Origin: CAXXOK01 sp035399245
GTDB lineage: Bacteria; Bacillota; Clostridia; Christensenellales; Aristaeellaceae
Assembly: GCA_035399245.1 (NCBI GenBank)
Contig: DAOPIR010000016.1
Location: forward strand, 1 to 25,882
Reading direction: 5' to 3'
Length of the DNA stretch: 25,882 nt
Shown here: one piece after another, positions 15,089 through 22,762 of the stretch
How positions within the stretch are numbered: position 1 is the first letter of the stretch
How the letters are laid out: each line of letters opens with the position of its first letter
Position numbers and translations under genes: made by a program
The notes under the pieces: model-generated
Seen by the model: the letters and a program-made list of their open reading frames with translations, nothing else
Database searches by the model: none
What the model was told of the DNA's origin: nothing

Positions 15089-15179
15089 GCCGCTCCTCCC
15101 GCTTTATCCGCGCCGTTACGTCGCGGCTGTGATGTTGACTGAAGCTTTTGCAAAATACCAGATGCAGCTTGCCGCCCGC

Positions 15180-16181
15180 TTAATCACCGTCGGTCACCAG
15201 CCATGAATCCAGATCCTCGATATCCAGCTCCTCGATCTGATAGGCAATGGCGAGCTGGGTGTCCCGGTCCGCTACGCCCGTTGGGGTTTTTCCGGACATG
15301 TTCTGCTGGAACGCGGTTACGGCATTGCGCGTATTGCTGGCATAGGTGCTCGTAAAATTCCGCTCCGCCAGATAGCCGAGCCGGCCCAAATTCTGCTGCA
15401 GGGCGAGCACCTTGTCACCGGTATTGCCGTACTGCATGGTGGTATCCACCACATCGCCCCAGCAGCCAAAGCCCAGCACCTGTGAATTGTCCAGCGCATA
15501 CACCGTACGCTGAACCTTATCGGGATTGTTGCCCTCGATAACATGGATGTTCACGCTGCCGTCCGCCGCATAGGCGCAGTATTCCACCAACGCCACATGC
15601 ACCGTATCGCCATCCGAATTATAGCTGAAATAGACCAGATCGCCCGGCCGCGGTATATATTCGTTGGTTTCCATCAAGCCGGTGCCATTTTTTAGCCACT
15701 GCCGGCCCCAGCCGGGCTGGTAACCCTTGCGGTATACAAACCGTCCGCGGCTGATAAACCAGTCGCGCCCCGTATTTTGTCCCGTGTAATAGGGGTAGAC
15801 CGTATTGAGCATATCATAATCGTACAGATGATCCGTCATATTAACGCACCAGCAAACGAACTCCGCGCACCATTGCGAATACGCGTCACCCGCCCATGCG
15901 CCGTACTTGTTGTATCCGTCGCTTTCCTCGGTGTAGCCGATCTCCCCGATTGCCGTTTCCAGCAGCAGGCGGATATTGTCGGGCAGTGTACCCGTATCAA
16001 TCACCTGCTCCTCTTCGGCTTGCGTTTCCTGCGTGTCCAGCGTGATATCCTCAGCCTGTGATTGGGAATCCTGCGTATCCGGCACGGTTGCCCGGGTTTC
16101 TTCGGTCGCAAAGGCCAAGCCGTTCAGCAGTACGGTCATGCACAGCACGGCACACACACGTTTCCATCGGTTGATCATCAT
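15180..16181 (-). CDS. Secreted CHAP-domain peptidoglycan hydrolase with PG-binding domain
   Basis: This 333-residue exported protein has a signal peptide (cleavage near FA-TE, residue 25) and an acidic Gln/Thr/Glu-rich linker (about 27-66). A CHAP domain follows (about 75-245) with candidate catalytic Cys105 in QWCAEFVCW, His195 in VHVALVEY and Glu216 in VIEGNN. A PG_binding_1 domain (about 250-312) contains the LQQNLGRLGYL and AVTAFQQ repeats. CHAP enzymes cut amide or peptide bonds in peptidoglycan, so this is a wall amidase or endopeptidase. Two consecutive ATG codons (16181 and 16178) follow GGAAAGGG; the second has the better spacing. It is 59 bases after the solute-binding protein gene with no terminator, which suggests one operon. 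Confidence 0.9.
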   Translation of the reverse strand: MMINRWKRVCAVLCMTVLLNGLAFATEETRATVPDTQDSQSQAEDITLDTQETQAEEEQVIDTGTLPDNIRLLLETAIGEIGYTEESDGYNKYGAWAGDAYSQWCAEFVCWCVNMTDHLYDYDMLNTVYPYYTGQNTGRDWFISRGRFVYRKGYQPGWGRQWLKNGTGLMETNEYIPRPGDLVYFSYNSDGDTVHVALVEYCAYAADGSVNIHVIEGNNPDKVQRTVYALDNSQVLGFGCWGDVVDTTMQYGNTGDKVLALQQNLGRLGYLAERNFTSTYASNTRNAVTAFQQNMSGKTPTGVADRDTQLAIAYQIEELDIEDLDSWLVTDGD

Positions 16182-16240
16182 ACAGCCCTTTCCGTCTTGC
16201 GTAAATTACCCTTTATCTGCCATAACGATTGAAATACGCA

Positions 16241-17797
16241 TTATCGTCCAAAATCCTCAATTCCGCGCAAAAGCTCAAACTCGCGATAGTCGCCTACCGC
16301 GGAATACATCTTGCGGGTAAGCACCGCACCGGCACGGTAGAACAGGCAGATAAACGGAATATCCTCTGCAAACTGCTGCTGGATCGACTGCCAGGTAGCG
16401 GCAAACTCGGTCTGCGTTACGCATTGCCGCAGCGATTTGCACAGATCCGTCATCGTATCGGAGGAATATCGGCCGTAGTTGCAGGTATTGCCCGACATCA
16501 GCATAAAGCCGGCATCCGGCACCACGTCCATCTGGAAGGACGCCAGCACCAGGTCAAAGGAGTTCGCTTCCAGCTTCTGTTGCACTTCCTCAAAGGTCAT
16601 CGTCGTAATGGCGATCTTCATATCCAGCTCTTCGAGCATATCGGCAATCATATTGGCGGTCTCAAAGCGCACATTATTATCCGGATCCTCATATACATAC
16701 AGCCGCAGCCGCAGATTGCGCTTTTTGCCATCGATGATTTTATCCAGGATACCGTCGTCGTCCGAGTCGATCCAGCCTTCTTCCTCCAGCAGCTGTTTGG
16801 CCAGCTCCACATCGTACTGATAGATCAGCTCCTGGTCGTAGTACAGCCAGCTGTTGGGTGCAATGGGAGTATCGGTGTCAATGGTCATGCCCATATACAC
16901 ATTGCTGGAGATCAGTGCGGTGTTGATCGCCGCGCGTATAGCTCTGCGCACATTCAGGTTATCCAGCGGAATCTCGTTGAAGTTCATCAAAAGCGTTTCC
17001 AGCTGCCGTGAGGAATATGTGATCGACAGCGAGGAATTGCCGCTTTTGTACTGTGATGCCGATACCGAGCGCGTGAACACCGTATCCACGCGTGCGTACT
17101 CATATGCCGAGATCAGGTCACTGTTGCTGGAAAATGTGGATACGACGATCTCCTCCACCTGCGGCTGGGCCTGCCACCAGTAGTCGTTCAGCGTCAGCCA
17201 TATATAGTTGTTTTCCGGCTCGAACGCCCCGAATTTATACGGGCCCGAGCCATATGGCGCGGACATATCCACCTGATCGGCGGGTACGACCGGAAATGTC
17301 ATGGCATAGAGCAGGCCGTAATAGGGCCGGGATTTTGTGGTGGTTACAACCAGCGTGCGGTCATCCTTCGCCTCAAACTTGGAGACCATGTACTGCATGT
17401 TGCGGTAAAAACCCTGTTCGTTGATATCCTCATTGGCCGCCATGTCCAGAATATACTGTCCCGACGCTGCCACATCCGACGCCGTCAGCTCCGATCCGTC
17501 GGAAAAAAACAGGTTCTCCCGCAGGGTAAAGGTCCAGGTTCGGCCATCGTCGCTCACTTCCCAGCTCTCGGCCAGATAGGGCTCGGGCAGGCCGTCGTCA
17601 TCAATGGTAATCAGGCTTTCGTACACCATATCATAGATGGATAAAATGTCTCGCTCCTGTGGATCAAACGGACGGATTTCGAGCGTTTTGGTAGAATAAA
17701 TACCCAAAACCAGCGAATCTTCCACATTTTCAGCAAAGCTCATCACCGGCGCTATAAGCAAAACCGGTATCAGCAGCAAACAAATCAACCGTTTCAT
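16241..17797 (-). CDS. Orphan family-5 extracellular solute-binding protein
   Basis: This 518-residue exported protein belongs to the SBP_bac_5 (OppA/DppA) family. A signal peptide ending VMSFA (cleavage before ENVEDS, about residue 23) is followed by the typical IYDMVYESLITID and PYLAESWEVSDDGRTWTFTLREN segments and by an RRAIRAAINT segment, conserved in peptide/nickel/oligosaccharide binding proteins. No permease or ATPase gene is nearby, and the signal lacks a lipobox. It may serve a transporter encoded elsewhere, or bind a peptide such as muropeptide for sensing or recycling. It starts inside the stop of the transglycosylase gene (ATGA), so the two are translationally coupled and probably work together at the envelope. 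Confidence 0.9.
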   Translation of the reverse strand: MKRLICLLLIPVLLIAPVMSFAENVEDSLVLGIYSTKTLEIRPFDPQERDILSIYDMVYESLITIDDDGLPEPYLAESWEVSDDGRTWTFTLRENLFFSDGSELTASDVAASGQYILDMAANEDINEQGFYRNMQYMVSKFEAKDDRTLVVTTTKSRPYYGLLYAMTFPVVPADQVDMSAPYGSGPYKFGAFEPENNYIWLTLNDYWWQAQPQVEEIVVSTFSSNSDLISAYEYARVDTVFTRSVSASQYKSGNSSLSITYSSRQLETLLMNFNEIPLDNLNVRRAIRAAINTALISSNVYMGMTIDTDTPIAPNSWLYYDQELIYQYDVELAKQLLEEEGWIDSDDDGILDKIIDGKKRNLRLRLYVYEDPDNNVRFETANMIADMLEELDMKIAITTMTFEEVQQKLEANSFDLVLASFQMDVVPDAGFMLMSGNTCNYGRYSSDTMTDLCKSLRQCVTQTEFAATWQSIQQQFAEDIPFICLFYRAGAVLTRKMYSAVGDYREFELLRGIEDFGR

Positions 17798-18843
17798 GCG
17801 GTCACCTCTTCGTAATACAGCCGCTTGTATGCGGCAAAAGCATTGAGCACCTTTTGCACATAGGCTTTGGTATTGCCGTCGGGCATGTTTTCCAGCGCGA
17901 TGGTTTTCTGGTCGGAGGAATACTCCTTGTTACTCAGCCAGTTGACCACATTGGTCTGGCCGGAATGGAACGCCGCCGCTACCAGAATCGGATCGCCGCC
18001 GAACTTTTCGCTTAAATAGTTCAGGTACCAGCAGCCATAGGTTACGTTCAGTTCCGCTTCATACATCAGGTCGAAGGAATACTCCGCCGCCCCGCCGATA
18101 CTGCCAAATATCCACTCGGCGGTCTCGGGCATCATCTGCATCAGCCCGCGTGCCCCGCGGTAACTCTCGGCACTGGGGTCAAAGGAGCTTTCGTTGAGGA
18201 TGATCGCCTCCACAAACGCAGGATCCAGATTGTTTGCATAGGCCTGTTCTTCGATCAGGCTTTGGTACTTGAGGGGATGCTGCTGTGCAATAAGTGCCTG
18301 CGCGGCGTCGCGCTCCGCATACACGGCTTCCGTCTGCGCGGCAAATATCAGCTGGCATATCATCACACCCGCAAGCGCTACCACGGCCGCCACGGCAAGC
18401 GCGATCAGCAGCCCCTGCCTGATCGCGGGCCGCGGATCGGTATTCTTTTCGCTCATCACCATATAGGGGCTTTGGCGGCGCAGATATTCCTCCTGCCCAA
18501 CCGGCAGATCATATTCCTTATGCTCCGTAGGCTGGTGCTGGCGCTGGGATTCCCGTATAAAGCCCGGCACATAGGGCGCGGCAGGCTGCTCGTACTGCGC
18601 TTCGCCCTGCCGGTACACCTCGTGCTGCGGCACGGCGGGCTGCCGGGGCTCGGGCTGCGGCGCTGCAGGCTGCGGCTGCACCTGCCTGCGAACCTGCTGC
18701 TGCTGTGCAAAATCGTTATTTCTGGGACGTGGGTATTGGCCACGTGTATCATCGGCTGTATATCGGTCCGCCCTGCGGCTGACCCTGCCGCGGTATTCCT
18801 CGCCGCCCGGGTCGCCCTGATGGAAGAATATCCTCGTGTGCAT
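17794..18843 (-). CDS. Membrane-anchored lytic transglycosylase with Pro/Gln-rich cytoplasmic tail
   Basis: The 349 residues comprise a long N-terminal region (1-140) that is charged and then rich in Pro and Gln (about 44-105), one membrane helix (about 143-168), and an extracytoplasmic SLT domain (about 195-345). The SLT hallmark residues are present: AIILNESSFDP with catalytic Glu218, YRGARGLMQMMPET, and AAFHSGQTNV, corresponding to the AYNAG motif. Such enzymes cleave glycan strands to 1,6-anhydro-muropeptides. Transglycosylase genes beside coaE are familiar in clostridia. The long cytoplasmic tail is unusual and may bind cell-division or shape proteins. GAGGAA precedes the ATG, 6 bases after the coaE stop. 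Confidence 0.92.
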   Translation of the reverse strand: MHTRIFFHQGDPGGEEYRGRVSRRADRYTADDTRGQYPRPRNNDFAQQQQVRRQVQPQPAAPQPEPRQPAVPQHEVYRQGEAQYEQPAAPYVPGFIRESQRQHQPTEHKEYDLPVGQEEYLRRQSPYMVMSEKNTDPRPAIRQGLLIALAVAAVVALAGVMICQLIFAAQTEAVYAERDAAQALIAQQHPLKYQSLIEEQAYANNLDPAFVEAIILNESSFDPSAESYRGARGLMQMMPETAEWIFGSIGGAAEYSFDLMYEAELNVTYGCWYLNYLSEKFGGDPILVAAAFHSGQTNVVNWLSNKEYSSDQKTIALENMPDGNTKAYVQKVLNAFAAYKRLYYEEVTA

Positions 18844-18849
18844 GTTCGT

Positions 18850-19458
18850 CTATTCCTCGCTCTTTCCTGTAATGCGCTGCCACAGCAACAGTGCTTGCTG
18901 CTTATTCTCTTCCAATGATGCGTCGGTGGAGATCACATAATCCGCCAGCTGCGCGGTTTTTTGGGGATCCTGCTGCGCTCGTATGCGGGCCAGCGCACGC
19001 TCGCGCGGTATGCCGTCGCGCTCCGCCATACGGCGAATCCTGGTTTCCTCGGACGCGGTTACGCAGATCACCGTATCCGCCATTTGGTCCATGCCCGTTT
19101 CATACAAAAGCGGTACCTCGATCACCGCAATCGCCGTACCCCGCTTGCGCAGTGTTTTCAGTTTTCGTTGCATGCGGCTGATAATCATCGGGTGTAAAAT
19201 CGCGTTGAGCTTTTCACGCGGCAGCGGGTTATCCGTAAATACCAAGGCTGCCAGCACAGCACGGTTTAAGGTACCGTCGGCATGGAACACCGCGCTGCCG
19301 AACGCCTCGCGCAGCTTGGGCAATGCCGCACCGCCTTCGGCGGTCAGCGATCGGGAAATCTGGTCGGCGTTGATGACCGGCACGCCGGTTTGCGCAATCC
19401 ATTGGGCAACCGTTGTTTTTCCGCTGGCGATTCCGCCCGTAATCGCGATCACACGCAT
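18850..19458 (-). CDS. coaE: Dephospho-CoA kinase
   Basis: This 202-residue enzyme phosphorylates dephospho-CoA at the ribose 3-hydroxyl with ATP, the last step of coenzyme A synthesis. It is a P-loop kinase: the Walker A motif GGIASGKTT lies at residues 8-16, INADQISR follows the next strand, and IEVPLLYETGMD and the lid region RRMAERDGIPRERALARI are typical of CoaE. The frame is open to a GTG at 19467, directly after the polA stop. I choose the ATG at 19458, because AGGTGG stands 5 bases before it and the family begins with this Met-Arg-hydrophobic pattern. It is cotranscribed with polA, as in many clostridia. Confidence 0.95.
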   Translation of the reverse strand: MRVIAITGGIASGKTTVAQWIAQTGVPVINADQISRSLTAEGGAALPKLREAFGSAVFHADGTLNRAVLAALVFTDNPLPREKLNAILHPMIISRMQRKLKTLRKRGTAIAVIEVPLLYETGMDQMADTVICVTASEETRIRRMAERDGIPRERALARIRAQQDPQKTAQLADYVISTDASLEENKQQALLLWQRITGKSEE

Positions 19459-19467
19459 GCCGGCCAC

Positions 19468-22134
19468 CTACTTGGCATCGTACCAGCTGTTGCCGGACGA
19501 TACATCCGCAATCAGCGGCACGCTAAGTGTCGTGATCTGTTCCATCGCGGTGCGGATCAAATCCGCCACGGCTTCCACCTCATGGCGGGGGCACTCGACC
19601 ACCAGTTCATCATGCACCTGTAAAATCAACCTGGCCTGATACTTGCCTTTTTGCAGCTCGTCAAACACACGCACCATCGCCAGCTTGATAATATCTGCGG
19701 CTGTGCCCTGCACCGGCATGTTCATGGCGGCGCGCTCGCCGAAGTTGCGTACATTGCGGTTGGTGCTTTTCAGCTCGTGCAGCTGCCGGCGGCGGCCAAA
19801 CATAGTTTGTGCATAGCCGCGCTCATAACCCAGGCGAACGGCTTCGTCCATAAAGGCTTTCACCTGCGGATACCGCTCGAAATAGGTGGCGATGTACGCA
19901 TCGGCTTCCCGCAGGCTTACGCCGATATTACGTGCCAGTCCAAAGCCGGAAATTCCGTACACGATGCCGAAATTAACCGCCTTGGCGCTGCGCCGCATGG
20001 CGGGCGTAACCTCGGAAAACGGCACATTGTTCACCTCGGCGGCCGTACGCGTATGGATATCCTGTCCTTTGATAAACGCATCCCGCATCGCTGGATCGCC
20101 GCTCATGTGCGCCAGTACGCGCAGCTCGATCTGGCTGTAGTCGGCGTCCAGCAGCAGCCAGTCCTCCTTGGCGATAAAGGCCTTGCGGATTTCGCGGCCT
20201 TCCTCGCTTCGCACGGGGATATTCTGCAGGTTCGGCTCCAAGCTGGAAATACGCCCCGTCACGGCCGCTGTCTGGTCAAACGTCGTGTGAACACGGTCCG
20301 TTTGGTCCACCAGCTTTGACAGGCCATCGATATATACGCTCACCAGCTTTGTTAGCTTGCGGTAGCGCAGAATGGGCTCGATAATCGGATGGTCCAGCGC
20401 CTCCAGCACATCCGCCGAGGTGGACGGCACACCCGCCTTGCCCTTGCGCCCGATAGCCGGCAGCCCCAGCCGCTCGTAGAGCACCTCCGCCAGCTGCTTG
20501 GGGCTGTTGATGTTAAACGCTGTGCCGCCGGCCAGCCGGATAATCGTATCCTGCAGCTGTTCAATCTCTTCCTTAAATACCTCGCCAAGCTCACCCAGCG
20601 CCTTGGTATCTACAGTAAAGCCTTCAATCTCCATGGCAAACAGCACACGTGTCAGCGGCATCTCCATGTCGTCCAGTAGCTTTAGCATCCCGTTGTCCCG
20701 CAGGCTTGCGCGCTGTTTCGGATACAATTGCATCATCGCATAGGCGTCGTTCGCCGCCTTTTCCGGTGATACGGCAAGCCTGTCTTTTTTTCCTCTGGCT
20801 TCGATCGCCGCACCGTAAAGCACGGTTTCCAGATCGGCGTTCTTTTGCTCCGGTTCCAGCAAATAAGCGGCAATCATCAGATCATGCCGGATCACGGGCA
20901 GGGGCAGCCCCAGCCGGCGCGCTTTGTGGAACAATGCTTTGGCATCGTGCACAATCAGCGGCGTATCCTCAAATACGGGTGCCAGCGCGCTGAGGATTTG
21001 ATCCTCCTGCATGCCGATGGTAAGCATGTCCAGCGGAATGGGCATCACCCACACGCGTCCGTCCGTAGCGCAGACCGCCACAGCACTCTCCCCGATGCAG
21101 AGCACAATTTCATCCTTCGCCTTTGCCAGGCTTTTGGCAATCAGCGACAGCTTGTGCTCCTCGGTTACGGTCATAAACGGCTGCATCGGCGCGATCACAG
21201 CGTCCGGCTCCGCGCTGTCCTGTGCAGGTTTTGGCTGTACGGGTGCGGGTTTGGCAATGCCGGTATTGGCAAATAGCTGCATAAGCAGCTCCGACAGCCT
21301 TCTCAGCTTATATTTATCCATGGTAGGCAGTGCGTCTTGCATGTTTTCCATGCCACACGCCGTAAAATCCAGCTCCAGCGGCGCGGTAACGCAGATCGTT
21401 CCCAGCTGTTTGCTGAGCTCGGCTTTTTGCTTGTTATCGCGTATACGCTCACCCAGCTTGCCCTTGATCTCGCCGGCATGCGCATACACACCGTCCAGAT
21501 CGCCGTATTCGGCAATCAGCTTGAGCGCCGTCTTTTCACCCACGCCGGGAACACCAGGGATATTATCGCTGGAATCCCCCATCAGCGCCTTCAGGTCGAT
21601 GGCCTGATCCGGCGAATATCCATAATTTTCCTGCAGCGTCTCCGGCGACAGCAGCAGGCTTTCCGTAATGCCTTTCTTGGTCAGGATCACATTCGTATCC
21701 GCCGTGATCAGCTGGAAGGAATCGCGGTCGCCTGTCAGGATAAAGGCCTTGATTCCCTGCCTGTTGGCCTGTTTGGCCGCGGTGCCCAGCAGATCGTCCG
21801 CCTCGTAGCCCTCCATCTCACAGATGGTTATATCCATTGCGTCCAGTATATCGCGGATAATGGCAAACTGCGGCCGCAGCTCCTCGGGCGTGGGCTTGCG
21901 GCCCGCTTTATACTCATCGTACATTTTATGGCGAAAGGTCGGCGCGTGGGTATCCAGCATAATGCACAGGGCATCCGGCTTGTAGTCCGTAATGGCTTTG
22001 AAAAGCATGCTGAAAAAGCCCTGCACGGCGTTGGTATATACGCCGCCGGAGCTTAGCAGCGGCAGCGCGTGAAAGGCGCGGTGAATCAAGCTGTGGCCGT
22101 CCACGAGCAAAATTTGTTTGGGTTTGGCTGGCAT
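19468..22134 (-). CDS. polA: DNA polymerase I
   Basis: This 888-residue repair and Okazaki-fragment-processing polymerase has an N-terminal 5-prime nuclease domain (about 1-290; LLVDGHSLIHRAF, GYEADDLLGT and the GDSSDNIPGVPGVGEKTA helix-hairpin-helix). A middle domain (about 310-490) has the proofreading fold but lacks the usual DxE pair: the strand reads IVLCIGESAVAV. The C-terminal polymerase domain has motif A DYSQIELR, motif B RRSAKAVNFGIVYG and motif C HDELVVE (His841, Asp842, Glu843). Loss of 3-prime exonuclease residues is usual for Bacillus- and Thermus-like enzymes. AAAGGGAGTGA precedes the ATG. It is first in the polA-coaE-transglycosylase run. Confidence 0.97.
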   Translation of the reverse strand: MPAKPKQILLVDGHSLIHRAFHALPLLSSGGVYTNAVQGFFSMLFKAITDYKPDALCIMLDTHAPTFRHKMYDEYKAGRKPTPEELRPQFAIIRDILDAMDITICEMEGYEADDLLGTAAKQANRQGIKAFILTGDRDSFQLITADTNVILTKKGITESLLLSPETLQENYGYSPDQAIDLKALMGDSSDNIPGVPGVGEKTALKLIAEYGDLDGVYAHAGEIKGKLGERIRDNKQKAELSKQLGTICVTAPLELDFTACGMENMQDALPTMDKYKLRRLSELLMQLFANTGIAKPAPVQPKPAQDSAEPDAVIAPMQPFMTVTEEHKLSLIAKSLAKAKDEIVLCIGESAVAVCATDGRVWVMPIPLDMLTIGMQEDQILSALAPVFEDTPLIVHDAKALFHKARRLGLPLPVIRHDLMIAAYLLEPEQKNADLETVLYGAAIEARGKKDRLAVSPEKAANDAYAMMQLYPKQRASLRDNGMLKLLDDMEMPLTRVLFAMEIEGFTVDTKALGELGEVFKEEIEQLQDTIIRLAGGTAFNINSPKQLAEVLYERLGLPAIGRKGKAGVPSTSADVLEALDHPIIEPILRYRKLTKLVSVYIDGLSKLVDQTDRVHTTFDQTAAVTGRISSLEPNLQNIPVRSEEGREIRKAFIAKEDWLLLDADYSQIELRVLAHMSGDPAMRDAFIKGQDIHTRTAAEVNNVPFSEVTPAMRRSAKAVNFGIVYGISGFGLARNIGVSLREADAYIATYFERYPQVKAFMDEAVRLGYERGYAQTMFGRRRQLHELKSTNRNVRNFGERAAMNMPVQGTAADIIKLAMVRVFDELQKGKYQARLILQVHDELVVECPRHEVEAVADLIRTAMEQITTLSVPLIADVSSGNSWYDAK

Positions 22135-22171
22135 GATTTCACTCCCTTTTGCGTATACAATCGTTTCACAG

Positions 22172-22201
22172 ATTATACCACACCATTGCGCATGATGACA
22201 A
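22172..22201 (-). promoter_or_regulatory. polA promoter with extended -10
   Basis: On the minus strand, TTGTCA (22196-22201) and TATAAT (22172-22177) are separated by 18 bases, with TGG directly before the -10. The -35 overlaps the end of the nrdR terminator T-tract, so terminator and promoter are packed together. This should start the polA-to-glycosyltransferase run. Confidence 0.75.
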
Positions 22202-22220
22202 AAAAGCCCGCAGGGCGGGC
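22200..22220 (-). terminator. nrdR terminator
   Basis: GCCCGC (22206-22211) and GCGGGC (22215-22220) form a 6-bp GC stem with a 3-base loop, followed on the minus strand by TTTTTT (22200-22205). It lies 23 bases after the nrdR stop and separates nrdR from polA. Confidence 0.85.
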
Positions 22221-22243
22221 ATGGATTGTTTCATATATGACTG

Positions 22244-22705
22244 TTACGAATTTTTGCTTTCTTTCAGCTTGTTAAGCTCTTCCACAAAGCTGCCGACATC
22301 GGTAAACTGCCGGTACACGCTGGCAAAGCGCACATAGGCGACGTCATCCACCTTTTTAAGCTCTTCCATTACCAGCTCGCCGATCTTACGGGTGGGAAAT
22401 TCGGACTCGCCGCTGGCATATACGGCCTTCTCGGCTTTTTCCACAATCATGTCGATCTGGTTCATGCTCACAGGCCGCTTCTGACAGGCATGGACCAACC
22501 CCGACTTGATCTTGTCGGCATTAAACGCTTCCCGCCGCTGATCCTTTTTGATCACCATCACAGGCAGCGTTTCGATCTTTTCGTAGGTTGTAAACCGCCG
22601 TCCGCAGCGAATGCACTCGCGGCGCCTGCGGATGGCAAGCCCTTCATCCGTCGGCCTGGAATCGATGACCTTTGAATCCATATATCCGCAATACCGACAT
22701 TTCAA
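22244..22705 (-). CDS. nrdR: Transcriptional repressor NrdR of ribonucleotide reductase genes
   Basis: This 153-residue regulator has an N-terminal zinc ribbon with Cys3, Cys6, Cys31 and Cys34 (CRYCGYMDSKVIDSRP, then RRRRECIRCGRRFTTYE). An ATP-cone domain (about 47-137) with VIKKDQRREAFNADKIKSGL follows. It senses ATP/dATP and represses nrd operons by binding paired NrdR boxes. Length and both domains are standard. It has its own promoter at 22776-22804 inside the end of the upstream membrane-protein gene, and is followed by a terminator. It is thus a single-gene unit just before polA, a pairing of nucleotide supply and repair often seen in Firmicutes. Confidence 0.97.
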   Translation of the reverse strand: MKCRYCGYMDSKVIDSRPTDEGLAIRRRRECIRCGRRFTTYEKIETLPVMVIKKDQRREAFNADKIKSGLVHACQKRPVSMNQIDMIVEKAEKAVYASGESEFPTRKIGELVMEELKKVDDVAYVRFASVYRQFTDVGSFVEELNKLKESKNS

Positions 22706-22762
22706 GAGGATCCCGCCTTTCCGCTGTTCCCTATATGCCCCTGTGTGCCTTGTAATATGTTG

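Noticed and set aside
15089..15179. Terminator or promoter between the CHAP and caspase-like genes
   Set aside because: Only a 5-bp stem (CCGCG/CGCGG) and a TTTTGCAAAA palindrome are seen. There is no T-tract and no consensus -10/-35, so neither call is supported.
16229..17011. Plus-strand open frame of 260 codons opposite the family-5 binding protein
   Set aside because: It is antisense to a well-supported exported protein, with no start signals or recognised motif.
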